64,000 nucleotides of DNA from Streptomyces huiliensis (GCF_020037025.1 NZ_JAIQLH010000041.1:1-64000); one strand, 5' to 3'. Positions 23,618 through 32,159 are shown, counted from the stretch's first letter. Notes: a model not told the origin generated them from the sequence alone. A program made the numbers and translations.

Positions 23618-25853
23618 TAAGTCGCTGACGGACGCGCTGTCCGAGGGCGCCCGCACGGGCACACATTCGACGCGTCTCGGCGGGCGGGAGATGGCCGGAC
23701 AGGTCGAGTCGTGGACGCTGGATCGGTCATACGGGACCGACCTCCCGGACGCCATGAGGGCTTTCTCCGGCTCGTCCTCGGCGCAGCTCGATCTGACGCT
23801 CGTCGGCACCGGTGGCGCGTCGGCTCCGGCGCTCTACGGCCCGTGGGCGCCGAGGGTGACGGGAGACGTCGTACGACCAGGGCAGTCGGTCACGCACGGG
23901 TGGGGAGTCGGCTCGTCCGTCCTGCCGGCGTTCCGCGGGTCGGTGCGCTCCCGGTCGGCAGCATCCGGCACGGACACGGTGCGGGTCACCGCGCTGGACG
24001 GCGCGGAGAGGTTGCGCGGACCGGCGCGACTCCCTCGGCCGAGCGGAGGTATCGACCCCAGCACCCCCTATGGTCCCGATACGAATTGGGTGGCAAGCTC
24101 CGAATGGTGCGTGGACCACCTTTTGCGTAACGCTGGGATTCACACCTGTCCGCCTCCGCGAGACGGGTGCATTCTTTATGCTTCCATGCACGGTGGCGCC
24201 GCTGCCGATATCGGGTATCTGCTGGGCCTCGGCGGGGATTGGTCGCACTGGGCACGGCGTGATGCGCCGTGGGAATGCGCCGTCACGGGTGCGTCGGATG
24301 GCACCACGTGGGCGAAATATTCGCCCGAGAAGCGTACGGTTACCCGCACTAATGGCGGGCTGTGGGTCGAAGCATGGGTGGATAATACGGATTTCAACCC
24401 CGCCGAGGACGGGACTTTTTCATTCACCCTTTCTTGGGTCTCGGCGGGCGGGAAGGTGCATTCCGTCACCATCGGGTTGGACTTCCATACCGGATCGATC
24501 ACATATTCGATTCGGCAGGTCAATCCGCCTGTCGAGACTTCGCCGCTCGTGACGACTATCCCCGATATTGCAGGCTACGCCGGACGGTGGCATCTCGGAT
24601 TTTGGGTGGCGGTGTCCGCATCAGGGGTTGTGACGGTCTCTGGCCATGTCCTGTCAAAATATAAGCAATGGGCAATCACAGAAGGTGACCTGCCCGGCAT
24701 CACCCTGCCTCCTGGCTGCCTGGGTGATCTGACTGTGCGCCTCGGAGCCATTCGAGCAGAGGCAGTGCAACTGTCGAGACTGCGGGAAAAACCGCCCACA
24801 GACGAGGACCGCATGCAGCAAGGGAAGTGGCGGAAAGGCGCGACGCTGGACGCTCCGACGGCCCCTCTTCGGATGATCCCTGCGGTATCAGGCAGTGCGT
24901 GGGACGCCATCACGGAAATAGCGAGAGCCACTCTCTCGACGTGTGAATTCGACAGTGCGGGAATCTTTCGATGGCGCGGTCCGGGGAGATGGCAGACGAC
25001 ACCGGACGCCCCGGACCTCACCCTCACTTCCCGCCGAGATATCGCCTCTGTCACGGCCACTGAGGAAATAGACGCATGCCGTAATCGCATCGGCGTCAAA
25101 TGGCAGAGCTGGCAAGGAGTCAAGTCAAAAAATGACAGCCTCCGCGTCATCAATACATACAGATTCGCCCCCGGGGAGCCAGGCTTGCGCATTGTCTGGC
25201 CGATTGGTGGTGACGATCTGGACATAGTGCCACCCGTCACGGCTGGCACAGTAACGGCGAATACTATTCGTTTCGTCACGCAGGACGGAAATCCGGTATT
25301 CGGTGCCATGGAGGTGAGTGCAACACGCGTCGGCGGGAAGATCTACGTACGAATGGATAACGTCAGCGACAAGACGGTATGGCTGTGGCCCCCTAAAACA
25401 GGAGACGCAACCATCGAATTCAGCACTCCGCACATTGACTCTGCCGTCTCGCCGTCCGACATCGAAACCACGGACGAGGACGACGAAAGCCAACGCGCCT
25501 ACGGCGTTCAAGATTTCGTCCACGACCCGCGAGGCTGGATTCAGGACGATGCGAGTGCCGCGACCCTTGCCAGCGCGATTCGCTCGGCCGGCGCATGGCC
25601 CGTACCCCTGCTGTCCGATATCGAAATCCTCGCGGACCCGCGGATTGAGCTAGGGGACGTCGTTCGGATCCAGGATGCGACGGGGGCCGCTCTCGACACG
25701 CTTGCGTGGGTGATCGGCATCAAAACGTCGGCGGACGGTGGGGGTGCCGTGAAACAGACGCTCACGCTCCGCGGGACGACCGTCAACGGACGGCCGGCGG
25801 ATGCAGGGCTTACCCCCGATCCGCCCATCGAACCGACCACCAAGAATCTGTGA
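23604..25853 (+). CDS. Large minor tail / tail-tip protein
   Basis: The 749-residue product starts at GTG 23604 inside the previous gene. An N-terminal beta domain (QVESWTLDRSYGTDLPDAM) is followed by a central region (residues about 170-400) with a lectin-like beta pattern (FSFTLSWVSAGGKVHSVTIGLDF). The C-terminal part from about 430 (WDAITEIARATLSTCEFDSAGIFRWRG, later ELGDVVRIQDATG) recalls hub proteins of the tail tip. It is probably part of the receptor-binding baseplate. Which domain contacts the host cannot be read from sequence. Confidence 0.75.
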   Translation: MRPGDKSLTDALSEGARTGTHSTRLGGREMAGQVESWTLDRSYGTDLPDAMRAFSGSSSAQLDLTLVGTGGASAPALYGPWAPRVTGDVVRPGQSVTHGWGVGSSVLPAFRGSVRSRSAASGTDTVRVTALDGAERLRGPARLPRPSGGIDPSTPYGPDTNWVASSEWCVDHLLRNAGIHTCPPPRDGCILYASMHGGAAADIGYLLGLGGDWSHWARRDAPWECAVTGASDGTTWAKYSPEKRTVTRTNGGLWVEAWVDNTDFNPAEDGTFSFTLSWVSAGGKVHSVTIGLDFHTGSITYSIRQVNPPVETSPLVTTIPDIAGYAGRWHLGFWVAVSASGVVTVSGHVLSKYKQWAITEGDLPGITLPPGCLGDLTVRLGAIRAEAVQLSRLREKPPTDEDRMQQGKWRKGATLDAPTAPLRMIPAVSGSAWDAITEIARATLSTCEFDSAGIFRWRGPGRWQTTPDAPDLTLTSRRDIASVTATEEIDACRNRIGVKWQSWQGVKSKNDSLRVINTYRFAPGEPGLRIVWPIGGDDLDIVPPVTAGTVTANTIRFVTQDGNPVFGAMEVSATRVGGKIYVRMDNVSDKTVWLWPPKTGDATIEFSTPHIDSAVSPSDIETTDEDDESQRAYGVQDFVHDPRGWIQDDASAATLASAIRSAGAWPVPLLSDIEILADPRIELGDVVRIQDATGAALDTLAWVIGIKTSADGGGAVKQTLTLRGTTVNGRPADAGLTPDPPIEPTTKNL

Positions 25854-25863
25854 GGAGGTGGAA

Positions 25864-26112
25864 ATGGGAGACGAGGATCACGAGCCTCTTGGCGTCCGCA
25901 TCGGCGCGCGGGAGATCTATGACGAAGTCGTTGCCCTCCGCACGGAGATGCGGACCATGGGCCAGGAAAGTGATGCGGTACGCGGCGAACTGGCCGACCA
26001 TGAGGACCGTATCCGTTCCCTGGAGCGGTGGCGGTACGCGCTGCCGATATCCCTCCTGACAGCCGTAGTTGGCGCCGTCGTGGCAGTCGTGCAGAGCACC
26101 GGCAAGGCATAA
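25864..26112 (+). CDS. Small coiled-coil membrane protein, XhlA-like
   Basis: The 82-residue protein starts at ATG 25864 with AGGAGGT upstream. A charged coiled coil (EIYDEVVALRTEMRTMGQESDAVRGE) leads to RSLERWRYALPISLLTAVVGAVVAVVQ, with one transmembrane helix at the end. This layout is that of haemolysin XhlA-type lysis helpers. It precedes the endolysin, so it likely aids lysis together with the holin. Confidence 0.65.
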   Translation: MGDEDHEPLGVRIGAREIYDEVVALRTEMRTMGQESDAVRGELADHEDRIRSLERWRYALPISLLTAVVGAVVAVVQSTGKA

Positions 26113-26129
26113 GAGCAGAGACCGAAGCA

Positions 26130-26159
26130 GCCCCGTGCGGGATCGTCCGGCGGGGCTTT
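26130..26159 (+). terminator. Rho-independent terminator
   Basis: GCCCCG pairs with CGGGGC around a GC-rich interior and is followed by TTTC. It separates the tail genes from the lysis cassette. Confidence 0.65.
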
Positions 26160-26183
26160 CGCATGCCCAAAAGAGGGGGACGA

Positions 26184-27329
26184 GTGGGGACCGTAGACGC
26201 GATGATTGCCGCCGCCGAGGCGGACGTTGGCTACAAGGAGGGGCCCGGGAACGACACAAAGCACGGCCGATGGTACGGAATGCCCAACGAGCCCTGGTGC
26301 GACATGGCCGTGAGCAAGTGGGCGGCGGACAGTGGGAACGCGGATGTAGTCGGCAAGTTCGCCTACTGCCCGGAGCACGTGAATTGGTTCCGCGCCCGCG
26401 GACAGTGGATCGGTAAGAACGCCCCCGCACGCCGCGGAGACGTCGTCTTCTATTCCTGGGACGGGGGCCCGCTCGCCGACCACGTGGGTCTTGTCGTCGG
26501 GGACAGCGACCCGGGCGACGACATAGAAACGATCGAGGGAAACACGTCCTCGGGCAGCAGCGGCAGCCAGGGGAACGGCGACGGGTGCTATCGGCGCACC
26601 CGGTCGCGCGCGTACGTCCTCGGTTTCGGTCGCCCCGCCTATGCCGGCTCCGGCCCGTCGCGTTCGCGGGTCACCATCGGCGGACTTTCCTACGGTTACG
26701 GCGCCCACGGTGACCACGTGACCCGTGTCGGTCGCGCCCTGGTCGCCCGTGGGTTCGGCTCGCACTACACCGAGGGACCCGGGCCGGACTGGTCGGATGC
26801 CGACACCGCCAGTTACGCCGCATTTCAGCGGAGTTTGGGTTACCGCGGTGCCGACGCGGACGGCATCCCGGGCCCGGACAGCCTTACCGCGCTGCTGGGG
26901 GAGATTCCCGGCTCGAACACAACGGAGGACGACGACATGCCCATCAGCATCGGCGAGTACAACGGGACGGAGCACCAGCTCCCGCGCGACCAGTGGGTGA
27001 CCGTGGACGTGAAGGGCGTGGACCTGGTGAAGAACGCGAGCGCCTACAACGCGACGGTCTACCTGACGCTGTACGCCCCGGCCGGCGCAACGGTCCAGGG
27101 CAGGTGGTACCACCAGCGGAAGGACGGGTCCCGCTGGGACGGCCCGATCGTGGAGAGGCTGATGACCACGGGTTCGTCGTTCGTGGACTTCACGCACCAG
27201 GGCTCCATCAGCGACGGCGAGACCGCGCGCTTCGAGGTGACGTACGGAAGCGTCCCGAACGGCGACTCCCGTCCTGCTGCGATCACTGCGGCACGGGTCC
27301 GCGGCGTGTACTGGAAGGCGGACCAGTGA
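26184..27329 (+). CDS. Endolysin: CHAP domain, peptidoglycan-binding domain, C-terminal beta domain
   Basis: GTG 26184 is preferred since GAGGGGGA lies just upstream; ATG 26163 would add seven residues. In the 381-residue protein a CHAP amidase/endopeptidase domain occupies about residues 5-140, with Cys39 in NEPWCDMAV, His100 in ADHVGLVVG and the GN of IEGNTS as likely active-site residues. A PG_binding_1-like repeat follows (SYAAFQRSLGYRGADADGIPGPDSLTALL). The last 130 residues are a separate beta-rich domain. The enzyme cuts host peptidoglycan at lysis. An internal start is annotated separately. Confidence 0.9.
   Translation: MGTVDAMIAAAEADVGYKEGPGNDTKHGRWYGMPNEPWCDMAVSKWAADSGNADVVGKFAYCPEHVNWFRARGQWIGKNAPARRGDVVFYSWDGGPLADHVGLVVGDSDPGDDIETIEGNTSSGSSGSQGNGDGCYRRTRSRAYVLGFGRPAYAGSGPSRSRVTIGGLSYGYGAHGDHVTRVGRALVARGFGSHYTEGPGPDWSDADTASYAAFQRSLGYRGADADGIPGPDSLTALLGEIPGSNTTEDDDMPISIGEYNGTEHQLPRDQWVTVDVKGVDLVKNASAYNATVYLTLYAPAGATVQGRWYHQRKDGSRWDGPIVERLMTTGSSFVDFTHQGSISDGETARFEVTYGSVPNGDSRPAAITAARVRGVYWKADQ
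26937..27329 (+). CDS. Internal-start product: C-terminal domain of endolysin
   Basis: An in-frame ATG at 26937 has GGAGG (26924-26928) exactly 8 nt upstream, better than the site for the full protein. It falls at the linker (TTEDDD) before the C-terminal domain. Translation would yield a free 130-residue domain (PISIGEYNGTEHQLPRDQW onward). Co-produced binding subunits from internal starts are established for some Gram-positive phage endolysins; here it is an inference from the ribosome site. Confidence 0.6.
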   Translation: MPISIGEYNGTEHQLPRDQWVTVDVKGVDLVKNASAYNATVYLTLYAPAGATVQGRWYHQRKDGSRWDGPIVERLMTTGSSFVDFTHQGSISDGETARFEVTYGSVPNGDSRPAAITAARVRGVYWKADQ

Positions 27330-27559
27330 TGATCACCTTCCTGCGCACCCATCCGGCTCGTATATACGCGGTGCTCGTCGCGACCGTCGCACTGGTTGTC
27401 CACTACGTGCCTGATCTCCCGGACGCGCTGATCCTCGCGGTGGCTGCTGCCGTCCTCGGTGTGGGCGAGACCGTGCAGCGTACCGAGGACGGGAAGACCC
27501 GCGCGGCCGGCATCGACGACCAGGGCGTGACGGACAGCCCGTTTGAGGTGGGCGAGTGA
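27329..27559 (+). CDS. Holin
   Basis: The 76-residue protein starts at ATG overlapping the endolysin stop (TGATG). It has two hydrophobic segments (ARIYAVLVATVALVVHYV and ALILAVAAAVLGVG) separated by a short PDLPD turn and a charged C-terminal tail, the layout of small class II holins. It would form membrane lesions to release endolysin. The downstream gene overlaps by 4 nt. Confidence 0.8.
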   Translation: MITFLRTHPARIYAVLVATVALVVHYVPDLPDALILAVAAAVLGVGETVQRTEDGKTRAAGIDDQGVTDSPFEVGE

Positions 27560-28143
27560 CAGCGACCTACCGGCACATCGCCCTCATGGGGCAGGCACGG
27601 GCCGGTAAGGACACCATCGGCGCACGGCTCGTCCTACGGCACGGTTTCGTCCGCGCGGCGTTCGCGGATCCGCTTCGGTCCATGGCGCTGGCTGTGGACC
27701 CGGTGATCGGCGCGGAGCCGACTCCCCTCGGCGCACTGCCCATCAGGCTGTCCGACGCGATCCGTCGGCACGGATGGGAGGAAGCGAAGCAGCAGCCCGA
27801 GGTACGGCGGACACTACAACGTCTCGGCGAAGCAGTGCGCGGACTGGATCAGGCTTCCTGGCTCCGCCTAGTGCTGGACAAGGTGCGCGTGGCGGACCGC
27901 TGGGACCTCCCTGTTGTCGTCACGGACGTCCGGCACCTCAACGAGGCTGAGGCACTGCGGCGCCGCGGCTTCTTGCTCGTCCGCGTCGTGCGCCCTGGTG
28001 GTGCCGGAGCCGGCGGAGCGGCGGAGCGGACGCACGTCTCTGAGACGGCTCTGAGCGGCTATCCGGCGGACGTGACGATCACCAACGCGGGCACGCTCGC
28101 GGACCTGTACGACCAGGCCGACGGGCTCGTCGTACCGCGCTAA
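27556..28143 (+). CDS. Deoxynucleoside monophosphate kinase
   Basis: The 195-residue protein begins at GTG overlapping the holin stop. It has a P-loop (MGQARAGKDTIGARL), a substrate segment (FADPLRSMALAV) and the lid-type motif VVTDVRHLNEAEALRRRGF, all characteristic of phage dNMP kinases. These convert dNMPs from degraded host DNA to dNDPs for phage replication. It heads the DNA-metabolism block that follows. Confidence 0.85.
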   Translation: MTATYRHIALMGQARAGKDTIGARLVLRHGFVRAAFADPLRSMALAVDPVIGAEPTPLGALPIRLSDAIRRHGWEEAKQQPEVRRTLQRLGEAVRGLDQASWLRLVLDKVRVADRWDLPVVVTDVRHLNEAEALRRRGFLLVRVVRPGGAGAGGAAERTHVSETALSGYPADVTITNAGTLADLYDQADGLVVPR

Positions 28144-28163
28144 TCAGCGGGTGGTGAGGGTGG

Positions 28164-28190
28164 CAGAAGAGGGACCAACTTCCTTATCTC
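28164..28190 (-). promoter_or_regulatory. Inverted partial copy of the TGGTCCCT motif
   Basis: On the minus strand it reads AAGGAAG then TTGGTCCCTCTTCTG, matching copy 2 at 14 of 15 bases in the TTGGTCCCTCTTnTG part but lacking GGAATTC. It lies in the gap before the nuclease gene, which is transcribed in the opposite direction. An operator role fits this better than a promoter role. Confidence 0.35.
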
Positions 28191-28228
28191 CTGCCGCCCT
28201 CCCAACGACCAACAAACTAGGGGGACTT

Positions 28229-29065
28229 ATGCCCGGACCCGTTCGGACGATCAAGAGGGGCGGCGCCCGTTTCTACGTTTCGCCGGAGACCGCGGAAAAG
28301 GTGCCTGGTGTCACCAGCATCGTAAGTATGCTGCCCAAGCCTTATTTGACTTTTTGGGCTGCTCGGATGACCGCGGAGACGGCCGTCGAAAATCTCGACG
28401 CGGTCAAGTCGATCGCTGCGCGGGATCCCGCCGGCGCGATCGACTACCTGCGGAACTCTCACACTCGGTACACCAAGCTGCGGGCCCGCGTCGGCTCCGA
28501 CGCGCATGATCTTTTCGAGCGCATGATCCGCCTTGAGGAAATCCCGCGTGTCCACCCCGACTTGGAGCCGTACCGACTCGGCTTCGCCGAGTTCCTTACC
28601 GCCGTCCGGCCCGAACTGGTGCGCGCGGAAGATGTCGCATGGTCGGACGAGCACGGGTACGCGGGGAGTTTTGACGCGATCGTCCGTGTGCGTCTTGGAG
28701 AGGACGGCCGTCCCGACCACGAGCATGGCGAGTGGCGCACACTGCTGGTGGACTGGAAAACTTCGAAGTCTGCTTACCCGGATGTCGCCCTACAGCTTGC
28801 GGCGTACGCGCACGCGGACCGCGTGATTTCACCTGAGGGTGTTTCGGAACTGATGCCGGAAATCGACGGTGCGGCGGTTTTGCACATCACCCCGGAGGGG
28901 TGGGTTTTCAAGCCCGTGCGCGTCGATGAGGAAATCTTCAACGTGTTTCTCACCTTGCGCCACGTTTTCCAGTGGGACCGCGAGATCAGCAAGACTGTTT
29001 TCGGTCGGCCGATTGCTGAGAGCGTGCGCCGACTGATAACGGGGACGCAGCGCCGCGCAGCCTGA
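28229..29065 (+). CDS. RecB/Cas4-like exonuclease (PD-(D/E)XK)
   Basis: ATG 28229 is chosen for its AGGGGGA site, giving 278 residues. The nuclease core is visible: GSDAHDLFERM, GYAGSFDAIVRV (catalytic Asp), TLLVDWKTSKSAYPDVALQLAAYAHA (D-x-K and the RecB-type Q-x-x-x-Y motif). Such enzymes process DNA ends during phage recombination or replication. No single-strand annealing protein is obvious next door. Confidence 0.82.
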   Translation: MPGPVRTIKRGGARFYVSPETAEKVPGVTSIVSMLPKPYLTFWAARMTAETAVENLDAVKSIAARDPAGAIDYLRNSHTRYTKLRARVGSDAHDLFERMIRLEEIPRVHPDLEPYRLGFAEFLTAVRPELVRAEDVAWSDEHGYAGSFDAIVRVRLGEDGRPDHEHGEWRTLLVDWKTSKSAYPDVALQLAAYAHADRVISPEGVSELMPEIDGAAVLHITPEGWVFKPVRVDEEIFNVFLTLRHVFQWDREISKTVFGRPIAESVRRLITGTQRRAA

Positions 29066-29081
29066 GTAACGCCGCAGACCA

Positions 29082-29113
29082 GGGTGGGTCCAATCCCGGA
29101 CCTACCCTTTTTT
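29082..29113 (+). terminator. Rho-independent terminator with T6
   Basis: GGGTGGGTCC pairs with GGACCTACCC (one G-T pair) and is followed by six T. It separates the nuclease gene from the directionality factor. Confidence 0.85.
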
Positions 29114-29136
29114 CATGCCCAAAACCAGGGGGTTTT

Positions 29137-29835
29137 GTGTCACTTCGAATTTTCGAGACCGACCCGGCTGCAATGCCGCGGACAACGTTCTCTGACGACA
29201 CCGTGGGCCGTTTTCACGGCGGTAAGGCGGAGAACGGTATTCCGGTCGCTCTTTCTGAGTGGCGCGTCACGACCGGAGATCCGGACGTTGCCGCGGCTAT
29301 CGCTCAGCTCATGGGCGGGACACCGGTCGAGACCGACTCGACGTCGGAGAACTACATCGAAATCCTGACGACCACGAAGAAGATGAAGGTTGTGTTGTCG
29401 GGGGCCGCCGCGATTTCGTCCGACATGAAGCTGTGGAACGGCAGCAGCCTAATTCATCACTGCGACGGTGTTGAATTCCTGTCGCCGGACGAGGACCGGG
29501 GTAAGGCGTGCGGGTGCCCGGCCCTGTTGGAGGATCGGAAGGCTGCGGCAAAGAGCAAGCGGGGGCCGTCCCCGTCGATTTCTGTCACCTTCCGTCTCGC
29601 CGATGACTACGACCTTGGGATGTTCCGCTTTCAGACTGGCTCATGGAAACTCACGGAGGTTCTGCACGACGTAGAGAACGCGCTTGATCGGCAGGGCGGG
29701 GAGGCGCTGTGCGAACTCGCCCTCGAACTGGTCGAGTACACCACGAAGCGCGGACGTGACGTGTCCTACACCAAGCCGGTAATTCGTGTCCTCAAGCCGT
29801 GGAATGACGCCGTAGCGGAGCCGCCCGCATTCTAG
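29137..29835 (+). CDS. Recombination directionality factor, phiC31 gp3-like
   Basis: The 232-residue protein starts at GTG after AGGGGG. Its N terminus (LRIFETDPAAMPR, then VGRFHGGK), ISSDMKLWNGSSLIHHCDG, SVTFRLADDYDLGMFRFQTGSWKL and EALCELALELVEYT resemble, from memory, the Gp3-like family of phiC31, phiBT1 and TG1. In those phages this protein binds the serine integrase and switches it to attL x attR excision. Finding it with a serine integrase in the same prophage fits. It lies about 20 kb from int, as in phiC31-type phages. Confidence 0.78.
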   Translation: MSLRIFETDPAAMPRTTFSDDTVGRFHGGKAENGIPVALSEWRVTTGDPDVAAAIAQLMGGTPVETDSTSENYIEILTTTKKMKVVLSGAAAISSDMKLWNGSSLIHHCDGVEFLSPDEDRGKACGCPALLEDRKAAAKSKRGPSPSISVTFRLADDYDLGMFRFQTGSWKLTEVLHDVENALDRQGGEALCELALELVEYTTKRGRDVSYTKPVIRVLKPWNDAVAEPPAF

Positions 29836-29889
29836 ACAGAGGGCTCCGGGAACGCCCCGGGGCCCCTCCCGCGGAAAGGAGCAATACCC

Positions 29890-30862
29890 ATACCGATACT
29901 GGAACTCTGCGCCGGCTACGGCGGCATCGGGCGGGCCGTTGAGGCCCTGACCGGCGAAAGGGTCCGCTACGTGGCGGAGATCGATCCGTATGCGTCGCTG
30001 ATCCTCGCGCGCCGGTATCCGAAAGCGTTGAACCTGGGTGACATTACCAAATTCGATTGGTCCACCATCGCGGGAACGGTGGACATAGTTACTTCCGGTT
30101 TCCCGTGTCAGGACATCAGCAACGCAGGACGACGAGCGGGGATTCATGGCGAACGGTCGGGTATCTGGAAGAGCGTCGCCGAAGCCGTTCGCATTCTTCG
30201 ACCCCGTCTTGTGTTCCTGGAAAATGTCGCCGCGATCCGTTCGCGGGGCTTGGACGTCGTCGCAGCGGATTTGGCCCAGATCGGGTATGACCTGCGCTGG
30301 TGCTGCCTTCGAGCTTCCGCAGTGGGAGCCGCCCATCACAGGGATCGATGGTTCGGAATCGGAAAACCTGCTCTTCCCGACCCCCAAAAGGTCCGACGGT
30401 CCGAAGGGGTCACCAAACCAGCGGGGAACTAAAGGCGACTACGCGTTGCCGGGGGCCGTCATTCACCTGTTGCCTACGCCTACTGCAAGTATGTGGAAAG
30501 GCGTGCAGCCACTCACCCGGAAGGCATCGGCCGACAACCTTCCAACGCGAGTACACCGGTCGCTGTTCTCGCCGGATGGCTGGTGGGGCGACTACCTTCC
30601 TGCCATCCGACGATGGGAGCGCATAACACGCCGGCCGTCGCCCCCGCCCGTGGCCCCTACCGACCGGGGAGCGCTCCGACTCAACGCCTCCTTTGTCGAA
30701 TGGCTCATGGGGCTCCCGGATCGATGGGTGACCGGCGTGAACGGACTGAGTCGATCACGCCGGCTGGAAGTTCTGGGAAACGGAGTGGTAAGCCAACAGG
30801 CGCACGCTGCATACGCTCATCTCATGGAAGGGGCAATGAATTCCCCGGAATCAAGTGGGTGA
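29890..30862 (+). pseudogene. Cytosine-C5 DNA methyltransferase, start codon ATA and frameshift
   Basis: The first frame shows motif I (LELCAGYGGIG), the catalytic GFPCQDISNAG with its Cys, the ENV of motif VI (LVFLENVAAIRSRG) and motif VIII-like AAHHRDRWFGIG. It then stops at 30432. An adjacent +1 frame continues with LLFPTPKRSDG, a recognition region and FVEWLMGLPDRW...LGNGVVSQQA (motifs IX-X) to 30862. The shift falls near 30362-30370 (GGAAAACC). No ATG, GTG or TTG precedes motif I. AGGAG (29877-29881) is correctly spaced from ATA 29890, where an ATG is expected. It may be inactive, or made by unusual initiation and slippage. Confidence 0.7.
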
Positions 30863-31619
30863 AACCAAGGCAATTTTCGACAGGTCTTCGCGGGTGTGGA
30901 TTCGGCACCCCGATCACGACGATGACAGGGTGAGGGAATACAAGTCTACTTGGCCGAGACATGGGGTTGTCAGCGGCGGAGTAATGTCCGAGCAGGATAA
31001 ACTTGCGCCACCTTCCGTAGAGGTACCTGTTTCCAGCGTGGTGTCACTTCTACCAACCCCAACTGCTTCTGACGCGAAGCGCGGTCCCGACTTCGCGAAG
31101 GCCGACCGTACCGGCGCGGGCGGTGATGATCTGGTTACGGTTGTGGCGCGGCTCTTCTCGAAAGAACGGGCCGGGAAACTGTTCAAAACCCCGACCGCGA
31201 ATTTGGGTTCTAACGGCGCGCCGCAGCATCCCGACAAGCGCCGCGCCGGCGGACACGGCCCGAATCTGGACGACGAAGTAAGTTTTCTCCTTCCGGTAGA
31301 CCCGGACGAGGCCGAAGAAACCCCGCCCGGTGTTTTCCACTCTCCTCCGGACTGGTGGGCGGAGTACGCGCCCGCCGTACGACGCTGGGAAACCCTCATG
31401 GGTACCCCGGCGCCGATTCCCGTGGAATTCGGTCCGCGCGGTGGGCGACGGCTTGCGTCCGTCTTCGCTGAATGGCTGATGGGTTTGCCGCGGGGCTGGA
31501 TCACGCATATCCCGGGCCTGAATCGCGCAAGGCAACTCAAGGCCGCTGGGAACGGGGTCGTCTCGCAGCAGGCATTCACCGCATATCTGCACTTGATGAA
31601 CTACAAAGAAGAGGGGTAA
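30855..31619 (+). CDS. Second methyltransferase C-terminal part (recognition domain and motifs IX-X)
   Basis: This 254-residue frame starts at GTG 30855 (or ATG 30984) and lacks motifs I-VIII. It contains STWPRHGVVSGGV and LLPTPTASDAKRG, typical of the target-recognition region of phage m5C enzymes. It ends with VFAEWLMGLPRGWI...AAGNGVVSQQAFTAYLHLM (motifs IX-X). It is clearly related to the end of the preceding gene (PDWWAEYAPAVRRWE against PDGWWGDYLPAIRRWE). It may act as a separate specificity subunit, as the beta chain does in M.AquI, or be a remnant of gene duplication. Confidence 0.65.
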   Translation: MGETKAIFDRSSRVWIRHPDHDDDRVREYKSTWPRHGVVSGGVMSEQDKLAPPSVEVPVSSVVSLLPTPTASDAKRGPDFAKADRTGAGGDDLVTVVARLFSKERAGKLFKTPTANLGSNGAPQHPDKRRAGGHGPNLDDEVSFLLPVDPDEAEETPPGVFHSPPDWWAEYAPAVRRWETLMGTPAPIPVEFGPRGGRRLASVFAEWLMGLPRGWITHIPGLNRARQLKAAGNGVVSQQAFTAYLHLMNYKEEG

Positions 31620-31623
31620 GCCC

Positions 31624-31908
31624 ATGGGAAAACGAGGGGTGGTCACCGACTACGGCGGGGAGGAACTTTATCGCGGAGACCTGATTGCCTATGCCGCGAG
31701 GCAGGGGAATCGGGTCCGGATGGCCGACGCGATCGTAGACAAGGTAACCACGCGGCTCGTCGACGGCCGTCTTAGGGGGATGCTTCGCGTCCGCCCGACC
31801 GGTATCGAATCGGGATTCGCTAAGCGCCGGTCGCTCCGTAAGGAGTGGATTAGCAGTGAGCACGTCCGTCTCGTCATCCCGGACGTGACGGGCGAGCGGC
31901 ACGGATAG
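31624..31908 (+). CDS. Hypothetical phage protein
   Basis: The 94-residue protein has AGGGGTAAG before its ATG. It is basic and beta-rich (GVVTDYGGEELYRGDLIAYAARQGNRVRMADAIV) and ends with KEWISSEHVRLVIPDV. The layout suggests a small SH3-like barrel, but no family is recognised. A terminator follows. Confidence 0.6.
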   Translation: MGKRGVVTDYGGEELYRGDLIAYAARQGNRVRMADAIVDKVTTRLVDGRLRGMLRVRPTGIESGFAKRRSLRKEWISSEHVRLVIPDVTGERHG

Positions 31909-31923
31909 AGCGTCAGGACATTG

Positions 31924-31960
31924 ACCGGAGGGCGCCCACTGCGGGCCCCTCCGGTTTTCT
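31924..31960 (+). terminator. Rho-independent terminator
   Basis: ACCGGAGGG pairs with CCCTCCGGT over 9 bp and is followed by TTTCTT. Confidence 0.8.
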
Positions 31961-31976
31961 TGTTTGAGGGGGAAAA

Positions 31977-32159
31977 TTGGAAAGAGTGATCAGTGCGGAC
32001 TCTGCTCCGGCACTCGGAGATGTGCGCGCCATGGGACGCGGTGACGTGCTGTGGCTCCGACCGGGATGGGAGCGCCGACCGGACGCGATGCGGTACATCC
32101 TCGCTGCCGCACACGCGATGGGACAGGGGGCTCTGATTCGGCGAGGTGATGCCGAGTGA
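31977..32159 (+). CDS. Small hypothetical phage protein
   Basis: The 60-residue frame starts at TTG 31977 with GAGGGGG just upstream (GTG 31986 is an alternative). It reads RAMGRGDVLWLRPGWERRPDAMRYILAAAHAMG with mixed helix and strand. Its stop overlaps the following GTG (GTGA). No family is recognised. Confidence 0.5.
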   Translation: MERVISADSAPALGDVRAMGRGDVLWLRPGWERRPDAMRYILAAAHAMGQGALIRRGDAE

